64,000 bases of DNA from DATMER01 sp963741305 (GCA_963741305.1 CAVUHL010000003.1:7874001-7938000), one strand, 5' to 3'; shown: positions 35,077 to 44,474, numbered from the stretch's first letter. Numbers and translations are program-made. The notes: generated by a model from the letters alone, not told the origin.

Positions 35077-36120
35077 ATGGAGAAGCACGCCCCACGCGGG
35101 CGCGGCGCGTCGGCAAACCCGCTCAACCGTTTCGAGCGCATCGAGGTGGAGATGGAGGTCCCCGGCCCGGATCGGGTCGAGACCGAGGTCCTCCGCGACA
35201 GCTCGCGCTCGATCATCACCCGCAACGACAGCCCGGACGTCGGCTTCGAGGTCTCCCTCAACCCCTACCGTGGGTGCGAGCATGGCTGCATCTACTGTTA
35301 CGCCCGGCCCACCCACGAGTATCTGGGGTTCTCCGCGGGGCTGGACTTCGAGACCCGCATCATGGCCAAGGAGGAGGCGCCGGAGATCCTGCGCCGCGAG
35401 CTGTCCTCCCCGAAATGGCAGCCGCAGACGCTCGCCATGAGCGGCGTCACCGACCCCTACCAGCCCGTCGAGCGCAATCTGGAGATCACCCGCCGGTGCC
35501 TCGGCGTTCTGGCCGAGTTCCGCCACCCGGTATCCGTGATCACCAAGAACGAGCTGGTGACCCGCGACATCGACTACCTGTCCGAGCTGGCTGGGCACCA
35601 GGCCGCGGCCGTGTACCTCTCCATCACCACCCTGGATGGCGAGCTGGCGCGGCGGATGGAGCCCCGCGCTTCCCACCCCCGCGACCGGCTGAAGGCTGTC
35701 GAGCGGCTCGCGGCGGCGGGCATCCCCGTCGGGGTGATGGTGGCGCCGGTGGTGCCGGCGATCACGGATCATGAGATCCCCAAGATCCTGGAGGCCGCGG
35801 CCCAGGCCGGAGCGCAGGCCGCGGGTTACGTGATGCTCCGCCTGCCCGGCGCCGTGGCGGGCCTCTTCGAGACCTGGCTGGAAGAGCACTTCCCCGACCG
35901 CAAGGAGAAGGTGCTCAACCGGGTCCGCGAGCTCCGGGGAGGCAAGCTGTACGACTCGAGCTTCGGCAGCCGGATGCGGGGGGAGGGGATCTTCGCCGAG
36001 CAGGTCAAGGCGGTGTTCGAGACCTCCAAGCGCCGCTACGGGCTCGACCGGCGCCACTTCGAGCTGACGGCCGAGGCTTTCCGCCGCCCGGGACAGATGG
36101 TTCAGCTCGGCCTGTTCTGA
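35077..36120 (+). CDS. PA0069-type radical SAM protein (SplB-like)
   Basis: 347 residues. The cluster motif CEHGCIYCYA (Cys-X3-Cys-X2-Cys) binds the 4Fe-4S cluster that cleaves S-adenosylmethionine. Conserved surroundings SLNPYRGCEHG, PTHEYLGFSAGLDFE, MSGVTDPYQPVE and SVITKNELVTRD match the PA0069 family related to spore photoproduct lyase. Reaction not established for this family; a nucleic-acid repair or modification role is often suggested. It is followed by an HTH gene 17 bases on. Confidence 0.9.
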   Translation: MEKHAPRGRGASANPLNRFERIEVEMEVPGPDRVETEVLRDSSRSIITRNDSPDVGFEVSLNPYRGCEHGCIYCYARPTHEYLGFSAGLDFETRIMAKEEAPEILRRELSSPKWQPQTLAMSGVTDPYQPVERNLEITRRCLGVLAEFRHPVSVITKNELVTRDIDYLSELAGHQAAAVYLSITTLDGELARRMEPRASHPRDRLKAVERLAAAGIPVGVMVAPVVPAITDHEIPKILEAAAQAGAQAAGYVMLRLPGAVAGLFETWLEEHFPDRKEKVLNRVRELRGGKLYDSSFGSRMRGEGIFAEQVKAVFETSKRRYGLDRRHFELTAEAFRRPGQMVQLGLF

Positions 36121-36137
36121 TACAGTTTCGCTCGCTC

Positions 36138-36527
36138 ATGAGCGACAGCGATCTGAGCCGGCTTCGCGCCCTGGTCCGCGAGGCGCTTCCGACCTATCAC
36201 GGGTCGGGCCGCGCCCTCGAAGAGGCGCTGGGCATTGGCCACGGCAATCTCTCCCACCTGCTGGACGGCCGGCTGGAGCTGCGCGTGCGCCACCTGCTCG
36301 CCATCGCGAAGATGCTGGGCGTCCCGCCGCACCAGTTCCTCGAGCTCGGCTGTCCGGAGACGACCGACGCGGCTCGCCGCGACCTGACGGATTTCGTCGC
36401 CATGAGCCTGCCGCCCGAGAGGAAAGTCGCCGTCCAGGCGGCGAAGGCCGTCGAGCTCGACAACCGCATCCGGAAAATCGTGCACGAAGAGCTGGAAGCG
36501 CGCTCCGGCGCCCCTGAAAAACCCTAA
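36138..36527 (+). CDS. XRE-like helix-turn-helix protein
   Basis: 129 residues. Residues 10-70 form a helix-turn-helix of the XRE kind (ALEEALGIGHGNLSHLLDGRLELRVRHLLAIAKMLG, of which GHGNLSHLLDG is the recognition part), with the following VPPHQFLELG. The rest is helical and charged. Probably a DNA-binding regulator; target unknown. Its TAA overlaps the stop of the convergent sialidase-like gene by four bases. Confidence 0.75.
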   Translation: MSDSDLSRLRALVREALPTYHGSGRALEEALGIGHGNLSHLLDGRLELRVRHLLAIAKMLGVPPHQFLELGCPETTDAARRDLTDFVAMSLPPERKVAVQAAKAVELDNRIRKIVHEELEARSGAPEKP

Positions 36528-38129
36528 TCCACCCGTCCCGTAACCTCCAGGTGCATGTCCGGAGTCCAGGCGGCTGATCTCACGCTCATCAGCTTGAAGC
36601 GCCAGAGGACGGGCGCGGTCGTAGCGCCGGGTTCCAAGGCGCCGGAACCTCTGAGAGCCTGGCTGTAGTCGAAGACCGCTCCCGCGCCCTTCTCCCCGTT
36701 GGCGGCGTTCAGGATCGTGGGCGTGTACTCCTTGTACATGTCGCCCATCCTGCTGCCGAAGGTCTTGACCCGGACCTGGAGCGGACCGCGGATGGTCTTT
36801 TTCCGAGCGGTTCCGGATGCGGATCGGCAGCAGCAGCTCCCGCGTCTCCCCGTCGTAGGTCGCCATGTCGAGCATCACTTCGATGTGGTCCTTGAGGTCC
36901 ATCTTGAGGTCCAGCGCTGCCCCGGCGGCGGCAAGTGCCGGACTGGCCGGGCCGCGTTCCAGCGTCACCGATGCCGTCCAGGCCTGGAACGTCCCCGTGC
37001 GGGAGTCCGGCCAGAGGGGGTGAAAGTGCCCCTCGGCGTCGGCCGCGAGCCCCGCGTAGTCGCCCCCCTGGGGAAAGCGGGTGAGGGCGGTGAGGAAGGC
37101 GACCCGGATCGTCTTGTCGCCGTCCCGAAAGGTCCCGGGGGAGGGGCGGTGGTTGCCGGCCCCCAAAGGATCGGAGCTCTCTGAGGAGAGGCGCACGGCC
37201 GGCAGAAAGGTGACGCCGCCGTCGAGCGAGGCAGAGAACCAGGCGTCATACCTGTTGGTTCCGGGATGGGCGCGGGTGTCGAGCCAGGAGACGCCCAGGA
37301 CACCGTCCTTATTGACGGCCAGGGCCGGCTGGAAGCTGTAGGCGCCCTCGGGAAGGGGGCCGGCGACCGGCCGCGGCTCCGACCAGGTCTTCCCCAGGTC
37401 GGCCGACGAGGTGAGCATCACCTGGGGCCGGCCGCTCCGGAAGTCGGTCAAGGCCATGTAGATCCGGTCCCCTCCCGCGGCCATCTGCGGGAAGGAGTGG
37501 AGGTGCGCAAAGTGCTCCTCGTCCATCGATTTCGGAGGATAGGCCTGCTTGCCCACGAAGACCGGCTCGGAGAAGGTCTCGCCGCCGTCGCGGGAGACCA
37601 TCGCCCAGTCGTCCTGCTCCCGGTTTTGGCGCTGCGAAGGTCCGGCCGTCATCGTCGGAGCGGAAGAGCTCGATACTGGAGGTCTCCCGGCCGCCGAGGA
37701 CGCTGACATAGACCCGTCCCGAGCGCGGGTCCATCGTGATCTGGGGGTGGCCTGACTGGGCAAGGCCAGGTAGAGCACCGTGCCCCGCGGCGTGTAGAGG
37801 ACCAGCGGATCGGCATCCGTGTAGATGCGTTCGGCCGGGTAGCCGGGGCTCCAGGTGGTACCGCCGTCCGCGGACGAGTAGACCATCGTGCCGAACTCTT
37901 TGCCCACCAGCACGATGGAGCCGGCGGTCAAGTGCCTGGGATCCGTCGGATGGGCGGCGATCGTCATCTCCAGGTGCGGGAAGTCGTTCTCGCTGCTGAC
38001 CAGGACGTCGGGGCCGGCAAGGAGCCGCGGCTGCTCCGGTATTTGGGCAGGGGCGGCCAGGGTCGAGAGGAGGAGCAGAAGTGGGAGCATGCCGGCCGTC
38101 ATAGCGAGTACGAAGAAGTTCGTTGACAT
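36524..38129 (-). pseudogene. Exported sialidase/BNR-repeat protein with three frame breaks
   Basis: The reading frame starts at ATG 38129 with a signal peptide and BNR-like motifs (SSADGGTTWSPG, SRDGGETFSEP, SADLGKTWSEP, SLDGGVTF), typical of exo-alpha-sialidase propellers. Homologous sequence changes frame near 37750 (next part reads HPQITMDPRSGRVYVSVLGG), returns near 37630, and shifts again at an A5/T5 run at 36798-36802, after which it continues to a TAG at 36524. The first two shifts compensate. Either a decaying gene or homopolymer errors in the assembly. Confidence 0.75.
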
Positions 38130-38149
38130 TACGAAGTGCTTCGTATAAT
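38110..38149 (+). promoter_or_regulatory. BlaI promoter with two ACGAA palindromes
   Basis: TTGACA (38123-38128) and TATAAT (38144-38149), 15 bases apart, precede the BlaI-like gene. A perfect 16-bp palindrome TACGAAG-TG-CTTCGTA (38130-38145) fills the spacer, and a weaker one, ACGAA-GAAG-TTCGT (38110-38123), overlaps the -35 side. The sites also cover the start of the divergent sialidase-like gene. Dyads in this position are the rule for BlaI/MecI self-repression. Confidence 0.75.
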
Positions 38150-38158
38150 CTGCCGGCC

Positions 38159-38554
38159 ATGACGACGATACCCCGACCCACGCCCCGACCCACGGACGCC
38201 GAGCTGGCGATCCTGCGCATTCTCTGGCGGCGCGGTCCGAGCACGGTGCGGCAGGTCCACGAGGATCTGGAGCGCCGGAGCCTGACCGGTTACACGACCG
38301 TCCTGAAACTGCTTCAAATCATGACCGAGAAGGGCCTGGTGGAGCGCGATGAGTCCGAGCGGGCCCATGTCTACGTAGCCAAGCTGCCCGAGGAGCAGAC
38401 CCTCGGCCAGCTCGTGGGCGACCTGCTCGACCGGGCCTTCGAGGGTTCGTCGAGCCGGCTGGTGATGCGCGCCCTGGAGTCGCGGCCGGCGACCCGGGAG
38501 GAGCTGTCGGAGATCCGCCGCATGCTGGATTCGATGGAAGGAGGAGATCGATGA
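38159..38554 (+). CDS. BlaI/MecI-family repressor
   Basis: 131 residues: winged helix of the BlaI/MecI family (ELAILRILWRRGPSTVRQVHEDL, YTTVLKLLQIMTEKGLVERDE) followed by a dimerisation tail (LVGDLLDRAFEGSSSRLVMRAL). The ATG at 38159 is preferred, as in-frame codons upstream lie inside the promoter. Known mechanism: the dimer represses until the M56 partner is triggered and the repressor is cut. It overlaps the M56 gene as ATGA. Confidence 0.93.
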   Translation: MTTIPRPTPRPTDAELAILRILWRRGPSTVRQVHEDLERRSLTGYTTVLKLLQIMTEKGLVERDESERAHVYVAKLPEEQTLGQLVGDLLDRAFEGSSSRLVMRALESRPATREELSEIRRMLDSMEGGDR

Positions 38555-40245
38555 GCGAGGCCATTGGTTGGGCGTTGGTTCACTTCCTCTGGCAGGGGGC
38601 GCTCGTCGCCGCCGGCCTGGCCGCCGGGCTCGCGCTGATGAAGGACCGCAGCGCTTCGGCTCGCTACGCGCTGGGAGTCGCGGCGCTGGCGGTCCTCGCG
38701 ATCCTGCCGGTGGTTACGGCTTTCCGGGCTTACGAGGCAGCTTCTCCGGTCGAGAGCGCCCCCTCCCCGGCCCTCCCCCGCTCCGCGGGAGAGGGAGCCC
38801 CCGCCCCTGCGGTCGGCGAGGTTTCGATATCTCTTCGGGAGACGGTGCGGCCCTGGATGCCGTCGCTGCTCTCCGTCTGGCTCGTCGGAGTGGCTCTCCT
38901 CTCGGTCTGGCACCTGGGCGGATGGATTCAGGTGCGGCGTATGACCCGGCGCGCCACCCGGCCGGTCGACGAGGGCTGGGAGCTGGCCCTGATCCGCCTC
39001 CGCCGCCGTCTCGGCATTGAGCATGCGGTAATGCTGCTGGAATCCGCGTCGGTGCCGGTCCCGGCGGTGATCGGCTGGCTCCGGCCGGTGATCCTGGTGC
39101 CGGCGAGCGCCTTTGCCGGGCTGACGCCCCAGCAGCTCGAAGCGATCCTCGCCCATGAGCTGGCCCACGTGCGGCGCCACGACTATCTGATCAACCTCCT
39201 GCAGACCGCCGTCGAGACCCTGCTCTTCTACCACCCTGCGGTCTGGTGGGTCTCCAGCCAGGTGCGGCAGGAGCGGGAGAGCTGCTGCGACGACCTCGCC
39301 GTGTCGGTGTGCGGCGACCGGCTGGGCTATGCCCGTGCCCTGGCGGCCCTCGAGGGGCTGCGCACTCCCTCGCCACGCTTGGCGATGGGCGCGGACGGCG
39401 GCTCGCTGCTGCGGCGCATCCAGCGGCTCGCAGGTGTCCCCGAGACGGCAGGCGGCGCGCCTGTCTGGGTGGCCGGAGCCCTGGTGCTCGCCTTGCTCCT
39501 GGGCGGAGCGGTCTTCCACGATGAAGCTCGCGCCGTCGCCCAGTCGAGCGAGCCGCGCGGCCAGAGCGGACAGAGCGGCCAATGGACGGCCGAGCGCACC
39601 GAGGATGGCATCCAACTGCAGATGAGCTACCGGCACCGCGGCGAGGGCCGGAGCAACCACGGAAAAACCTACGACCCGAGCGAGCTGGTCGGCCTCACCA
39701 CGGGGTCGAACGTCCGCTTTCAGATGCCCCGCGCCGCCGGCACCTTCCACTTCCAGGGCCGGTACGATGGCAAGCTCGGCGAGGGTACATTCACCTTCCA
39801 GGGCAACCCCTCCTACATTCAGGAGATGTCCCGCATCGGCTACCAGGTGAAGCAGGACGACCTCTTCAAGCTCGCGATGTTCGACGTCTCCCCGGCGTAC
39901 GTGTCCGAGCTGAAAGCGGTGGGGTACGACGACCTCTCCCTGGACAAGCTGATCGAGTTCCGGATCTTCGAGGTCACCGCCGAGTACATCCGGGAGATGG
40001 CCGAGCTGGGCTACCGCGATCTTTCGGCCGACAAGCTGGTCGAGTTCCGCATCCATGGAGTAACCCCGGAGTTCATCCGGGAGATCGCCGATGCCGGGCA
40101 CGAGGGAGTTCCCGCGGACGAGCTCGTCTCCATGAAGATCCACGGGGTGAACGCGGACTTCATCCGCAAGGCCGAGGCCCGCGCTGGCCGCAAGATGGAG
40201 ATCGAGGACATCATCGACAAGAAGATCGTGGGCTGGCGGGATTAA
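38551..40245 (+). CDS. M56 (BlaR1-type) membrane metalloprotease sensor with repeat C-terminus
   Basis: 564 residues. Membrane helices lie near 5-30, 38-58, 105-122 and 305-322; the cytosolic zinc protease loop has HELAH (202-206) and the downstream Glu in ERESCCDD (about 243). Instead of the penicillin-binding sensor of BlaR1, residues 330-564 form a periplasmic domain with tandem ~28-residue repeats (IEFRIFEVTAEYIREMAELG, VEFRIHGVTPEFIREIADAG and similar). The pair with BlaI suggests transmembrane sensing of an unknown signal. A dispersed repeat codes for a Pro-rich loop near residues 70-85. Confidence 0.92.
   Translation: MSEAIGWALVHFLWQGALVAAGLAAGLALMKDRSASARYALGVAALAVLAILPVVTAFRAYEAASPVESAPSPALPRSAGEGAPAPAVGEVSISLRETVRPWMPSLLSVWLVGVALLSVWHLGGWIQVRRMTRRATRPVDEGWELALIRLRRRLGIEHAVMLLESASVPVPAVIGWLRPVILVPASAFAGLTPQQLEAILAHELAHVRRHDYLINLLQTAVETLLFYHPAVWWVSSQVRQERESCCDDLAVSVCGDRLGYARALAALEGLRTPSPRLAMGADGGSLLRRIQRLAGVPETAGGAPVWVAGALVLALLLGGAVFHDEARAVAQSSEPRGQSGQSGQWTAERTEDGIQLQMSYRHRGEGRSNHGKTYDPSELVGLTTGSNVRFQMPRAAGTFHFQGRYDGKLGEGTFTFQGNPSYIQEMSRIGYQVKQDDLFKLAMFDVSPAYVSELKAVGYDDLSLDKLIEFRIFEVTAEYIREMAELGYRDLSADKLVEFRIHGVTPEFIREIADAGHEGVPADELVSMKIHGVNADFIRKAEARAGRKMEIEDIIDKKIVGWRD
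38761..38800. repeat. Dispersed CCCTCCCCCGC hairpin repeat inside the M56 gene
   Basis: The segment contains CCCTCCCCGGCCCTCCCCCG followed by CTCCGCGGGAGAGGGAG, clearly related to the intergenic hairpin at 34991-35040. It is read in frame as a PSPALPRSAGEGAPAP loop between the second and third membrane helices. Confidence 0.8.
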
Positions 40246-40334
40246 GGACCTTTCCGGCTTTCTCCCCCCTTGTCACACCTCAGCACAGCATTTGCACAGT
40301 AAAGTGAGGCGGACAAGCGAGGAAAGGGGGAGCG

Positions 40335-41168
40335 GTGCCGGCTGACGACGAAGAGCGGGACCTTCTGGATGAGAGCAGCATCGGGCTTCGGGCGGAGCTG
40401 CGGCCCGGCGGACGGCTGAACGAGCGGGAGGTGCCGGTCGAGGTGGCCGACTTTCCCCGCTTCCGCCGGTTGACCTTCTACAGCGTGCTCGCGGGGCTCT
40501 GTCCCCTGCTGCCCGTGCCTTTTCTGGACGATTGGGCCCTCGAGCGCGTCCAGCGCCGGATGGTGCGCGAGCTGGGGGACAGCCGCGACCTCGATCTCTC
40601 TGATGCCGAGGTGCGCATCCTGGCCGGAGAGGGCGAAAAGCGGCTCTGGCCCGGCTTCCTCAAGGGCACGGCCCTCGCCGTGCGCTCCGGCGCCCGCCGT
40701 GTCCTGCGCAAGGTTTTCAAGACGGCCTTCTATGTCCTCCTGATGCGCGACGGCGTCCACCGCGCGGTCGAGACGTTCGTTCAGGGTTACCTGTTCCTCT
40801 ACGCCTCCCGCCTGCCCCAGGGGCTCCGCCCCGCCGGGCGCACGCCGGAGCGGGTGCGGGCGGTCCGCGACACGGTCGTGGAGACCATGCGCGAGGAGGA
40901 TGTGAAGCCGATCCACCGTGCCATGGGCCGGGCCTTCCAGAGGAGCTTCGACCAGCTGATCAAGGCCGCGGGCCGGCTCGGCGGCGTGTTTGGCAGGCTG
41001 CGGGCAGGGGAGCGGGCTGACGAAGGCGAGGCCCTGCGCGAGGAGGAGGAGATGCTGGACGGCTTCGTCGACCCGCTCGCCGCGGCTCTCTGGGGCAACG
41101 AGGAGTACTTCGAGCGGCTGGAGAAGTCGTTCGAAGAGAGGCTCCAGAGGCGGCCGGCGGGTCCGTGA
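40335..41168 (+). CDS. Hypothetical charged protein
   Basis: 277 residues from GTG 40335, preceded by AGGGGGAG. The protein is rich in Arg and Glu with one moderately hydrophobic segment near residue 47-65 (FYSVLAGLCPLLPVPFLDDW) and a possible amphipathic helix near 125-150. No motif that I recognise. Its TGA overlaps the next start as GTGA, so it is translationally coupled to the acetoacetate-decarboxylase-like gene. Function unknown. Confidence 0.7.
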   Translation: MPADDEERDLLDESSIGLRAELRPGGRLNEREVPVEVADFPRFRRLTFYSVLAGLCPLLPVPFLDDWALERVQRRMVRELGDSRDLDLSDAEVRILAGEGEKRLWPGFLKGTALAVRSGARRVLRKVFKTAFYVLLMRDGVHRAVETFVQGYLFLYASRLPQGLRPAGRTPERVRAVRDTVVETMREEDVKPIHRAMGRAFQRSFDQLIKAAGRLGGVFGRLRAGERADEGEALREEEEMLDGFVDPLAAALWGNEEYFERLEKSFEERLQRRPAGP

Positions 41169-41809
41169 ACAGAGTCGGCCCGCCCTGGCATCTCCAGGGG
41201 AGCGGTTCGATCCTGCTGTTCCGTTTCGAGCCTGGTTTCCTGGAGCGGGACGCCTTCCTGCCCGAGGCGTTGCGGGACCGGCTCGCCGGCCGGCTCGGCC
41301 TGGTGATGCTGGTGGATTACGACGAATCCCCGGTGGGCCCCTATTGGGAGCTGCTCTTCCTCTCCGGCCCCTTCCAGTGGGATGGCCGGCGCTCTTTCTC
41401 CATCGCCCGGATCTACGTCTCGACCGAGGCGAGCGCGGTCAACGGCCGCGAGAACTGGGGCATCCCCAAGGAAGTCGCGGATTTCGCGGTCGAGCGCCGG
41501 GGCCGGACCGAGCACGTCCACGTCACCCTGGGCGGCCGGACCGTGGCCGATCTGACCATAGGGATCGGGCGCCCGCCACTGCCGGTCACGGCGACCGTCC
41601 TCCCCCGGTCGTGGCGGACTCTGGTCCAGCCCTGGGAGGGCCGGACCTACGTGACTACGCTCGAAGGCCGGGGCGTCGTTCGTCCCGCCCGCCTACTCAA
41701 GGCCCGCATCGAGCCCGAGCTGTTCCCCGACCTGACCCGCGGACGGCTCCTCGCGGCCACCCAGGCGAGCCGCTTCCGGCTGGTGTTTCCGGAGCCGCGG
41801 ATCACGTGA
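41165..41809 (+). CDS. Acetoacetate-decarboxylase-like protein
   Basis: 214 residues from a GTG overlapping the previous stop. The core GRENWGIPKEVADF matches the ADC family motif that carries the Schiff-base lysine (Lys in GIPK) and the preceding acidic residues (DYDESPVGPYWELLF). Family members decarboxylate acetoacetate or act on related beta-keto acids; many distant members have different activities. It ends eight bases into the convergent acyl-CoA dehydrogenase-like gene. Confidence 0.78.
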   Translation: MNRVGPPWHLQGSGSILLFRFEPGFLERDAFLPEALRDRLAGRLGLVMLVDYDESPVGPYWELLFLSGPFQWDGRRSFSIARIYVSTEASAVNGRENWGIPKEVADFAVERRGRTEHVHVTLGGRTVADLTIGIGRPPLPVTATVLPRSWRTLVQPWEGRTYVTTLEGRGVVRPARLLKARIEPELFPDLTRGRLLAATQASRFRLVFPEPRIT

Positions 41810-43364
41810 CCGGCGCGTGGCGCTCCAGGATTGCCTGAAAATCCGTCCCCGCAGGCAACGTACCGAACGCGCGGCCCCCTTCGCCGGCGAGGCGGGTGGC
41901 ACAGAAGGCGTCCGCCACGGCGACGGGGGCGTGGCGGACCAGGAGCGAGGCTTGGAGAGCCAGCGCCAGCCGCTCCACGAACCGCCGCGCCCGGCTCTCC
42001 GAGAGATCCTCCCGCAGGTTGGCGACCCAGGCGTCCAGCCGCTTGTCGCCGGCTTGGGCGATCTCGTCCAGCATGGCCTCCAGCGACTCGGGCGTCTTCG
42101 CGACCGCGCGCAGGACGTCCAGGCACTGGATGTTCCCGGAGCCTTCCCAGATCGAGTTGAGCGGCGCCTCGCGGTACAGGCGGGCCAGTGGCCACTCCTC
42201 GACATAGCCGTTCCCACCCAGGCACTCCAGGGCCTCGGCCGCATGGACCGGCGCCCGTTTGCAGGTCCAGTACTTGAGCACCGCGGTCGCGAGCCGGCGG
42301 AAGGGGCCGTCCTCGTCGTCGTAGGCGCGGGCCAGCCGCATCATCGCGACCGTGGCGGCTTCGGATTCGATAGCCAGGTCGGCCAGGACGTTCCGCATCA
42401 GGGCATGGTCGATCAGCCGGTGACCGAATGTGCTGCGGTACCCGGCATAGTGGATCGCCTGCGCCGTGCCCTGGCGCATGGACGCGGCCGAGCCGATCAC
42501 GCAGTCGAGCCGGGTGTGCATGACCATCTCGAGGATGGTGGGCACGCCCCGGCCCTCCTCGCCGATCCGCCGCGCCCAAGCGGCCCGCAGCTCGATCTCG
42601 CTGGAAGCGTTCGAGCGGTTGCCGAGCTTGTCCTTGAGGCGCTGCAGGTGGAAGCGGTTGCGCCCATCCGGTAGTAAGCGCGGCAGCAGGAAGCATGTCA
42701 GGCCGCCTGGAGCCTGGGCGAGCACCAGAAAGGCGTCGCACATGGGAGCCGAGCAGAACCACTTGTGCCCCGTGATCTTATATTCGGTGTTTTCGGGGGT
42801 AGAGAGCGGCACCGCCCGCGTCGTATTGGCGCGCACGTCCGAGCCTCCCTGCTTCTCGGTCATGGCCATGCCGAACAGGGCGCCGCTCTTGATTCGCGGC
42901 TCCCACTCGGCCGCGGCCTCGGGCTCCTGGCGCAGGGCCGGCACCGCCGAGTAGGTCATGGAGAGCGGGCATCCCACGCCGGCCTCGACCTGGGCGAGGG
43001 AGGAGAAGAGCGCTGCCCGGGCCACGTGCGCTCCCGGCCGCGGCTCGATCCAGGGCAGGGCATGGAGGCCGTGCCCGACGGCCAGGCTCAGCAACGAGTG
43101 CCACGAGGGGTGGAACTCGACCTCGTCGATGCGGTTCCCGGCCCGGTCGTGAGTGCGCAGAACGGGCCGGTTCTCGTTGGCCTGAAAGCCCCAGGCGATC
43201 GTCTCGCGGCGGCCGGCGATTGCGCCGAAGCTCCGCGCCCGCTCTGCAGCCCATCCTGCGCCCTCGCGGCTCAGGGCTTCGGCCAGCGGACGGTCCGCGG
43301 TGAAGACGTTGTAATCCTCCAGGGGCGGAGGCTGATTGAAGACGGTATGAGTCGCGTGCTCCAT
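41802..43364 (-). CDS. AidB-type acyl-CoA dehydrogenase-family flavoprotein
   Basis: 520 residues from ATG 43364. AidB-like features: FNQPPPLEDYN at the start, MAMTEKQGGSDVRANTT, KWFCSAPMCDAFLVLAQAPGGL, EIELRAAWARRIGEEGRGVPTI and the C-terminal ECLGGNGYVEEWPLARLYREAPLNSIWEGSGN region, of which the key flavin-binding part is GGNGY. E. coli AidB protects DNA in the adaptive response to alkylation; a classic acyl-CoA substrate is doubtful. Cytoplasmic. Divergent from the zinc-ribbon gene. Confidence 0.9.
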   Translation of the reverse strand: MEHATHTVFNQPPPLEDYNVFTADRPLAEALSREGAGWAAERARSFGAIAGRRETIAWGFQANENRPVLRTHDRAGNRIDEVEFHPSWHSLLSLAVGHGLHALPWIEPRPGAHVARAALFSSLAQVEAGVGCPLSMTYSAVPALRQEPEAAAEWEPRIKSGALFGMAMTEKQGGSDVRANTTRAVPLSTPENTEYKITGHKWFCSAPMCDAFLVLAQAPGGLTCFLLPRLLPDGRNRFHLQRLKDKLGNRSNASSEIELRAAWARRIGEEGRGVPTILEMVMHTRLDCVIGSAASMRQGTAQAIHYAGYRSTFGHRLIDHALMRNVLADLAIESEAATVAMMRLARAYDDEDGPFRRLATAVLKYWTCKRAPVHAAEALECLGGNGYVEEWPLARLYREAPLNSIWEGSGNIQCLDVLRAVAKTPESLEAMLDEIAQAGDKRLDAWVANLREDLSESRARRFVERLALALQASLLVRHAPVAVADAFCATRLAGEGGRAFGTLPAGTDFQAILERHAPVT

Positions 43365-43394
43365 GCCCAAAGCATAATAGGATGACCCTTGATC

Positions 43395-44462
43395 ATGGCC
43401 ATTCGCGAAGGAGCCTGGGACTGTCCGCACTGCGGCCGCAAGAAGAACCGCGGACCGGAGAAGTTTTGCGGCGGATGCGGCGCACCGCGCGGCGAGGGTG
43501 TGCAGTTCTATCTCCCTCCGGATTCGCCGGAGATCACCGCGGCGGACGCGCTCAAGCGCGCCCAGGCCGGGCCCGACTGGACCTGCTCCTTCTGCGAGGC
43601 GGACAACCCCTCGACGAACGCCTTTTGCTCGAGCTGCGGCGCGGCCCGCGATGCCGCTGCCGAGGCCCGGCCCGTCGTCGAGCTCCGCAAGGACGACGCT
43701 CCTCCTCCTGTTCCTGCTCCGCAGCCGATAGCTTCTACCCCGATCAATCCGAAGCTCAAGCGGGGCTGCCAGATCGGCTGCCTGAGCCTGGTCGCGCTCG
43801 TGTTCGTGTTCTGGTTCCTCGGACGGCCGAAGGAGACGGCGCTCACCGTCACCGGCCACCGCTGGGAGCGGACCGTCGCCATCGAGGAGCAGCGCACGGT
43901 CACGGAGGAGGGCTGGGAGGGCGAGCTGCCGGCCGGAGCGCGCTCCCTCTCCAGCAGCCGCCAGATCCATCACCACAACCGCGTGCAGATCGGCACCAAG
44001 ACCCGCACGCGCACCGTCAGCGAGCGGGTGCAGACCGGCACCGAGCGGGTGAGGGTGGGCGAGCGCGACCTGGGCAACGGCTACTTCGAGGACATCTACG
44101 AGGACCGGCCGGTCTACGAGGAGCGCGAGAGCGAGGAGACCTACCAGGAGCCGGTCTACCGGGAGGATCCGGTCTATCGCCTCCGCCATCGCTACCAGGT
44201 GGAAAAGTGGATGCCCTCCCGCGAAGCCAAGGCCGGAGCCCCGGATCTTGCGCCCCGCTGGCCCGACACCGGGCTGGGGCCGAAGCAGCGCGAAGGCGAG
44301 CGCAAAGAGGTCTACGAGGTCCTCTTCGAGGACCGTGACGGGGCCGGCCGCGTCTACCGGGCGCGCGACGAAGTGGAGTGGAAGGGCTTCGAGCAGGGCG
44401 CCGCGTACCGCGCCAAGGTGCGCACGAACGGCGAGATCGTCGAGTTCCTCGGCCCTGCGTGA
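43395..44462 (+). CDS. Double zinc-ribbon membrane protein
   Basis: 355 residues from ATG 43395. Two Cys4 ribbons (CPHC...CGGC at 10-28, CSFC...CSSC near 65-82), a Pro-rich linker, one membrane helix (about 129-148, IGCLSLVALVFVFWFLG) and an exported or cytosolic charged domain rich in Tyr/Glu repeats (YEDRPVYEERESEETYQEPVYREDPVY). The repeats are low-complexity and may be extended. Function unknown; a regulatory or envelope-tethered role is possible. Confidence 0.75.
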   Translation: MAIREGAWDCPHCGRKKNRGPEKFCGGCGAPRGEGVQFYLPPDSPEITAADALKRAQAGPDWTCSFCEADNPSTNAFCSSCGAARDAAAEARPVVELRKDDAPPPVPAPQPIASTPINPKLKRGCQIGCLSLVALVFVFWFLGRPKETALTVTGHRWERTVAIEEQRTVTEEGWEGELPAGARSLSSSRQIHHHNRVQIGTKTRTRTVSERVQTGTERVRVGERDLGNGYFEDIYEDRPVYEERESEETYQEPVYREDPVYRLRHRYQVEKWMPSREAKAGAPDLAPRWPDTGLGPKQREGERKEVYEVLFEDRDGAGRVYRARDEVEWKGFEQGAAYRAKVRTNGEIVEFLGPA

Positions 44463-44474
44463 TCCCCATGCAAG

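Noticed and set aside
33321..36120. Natural-product gene cluster around the halogenase
   Set aside because: Neighbours are a radical SAM repair-type protein, a pseudouridine synthase and regulators; no biosynthetic core enzyme is present.
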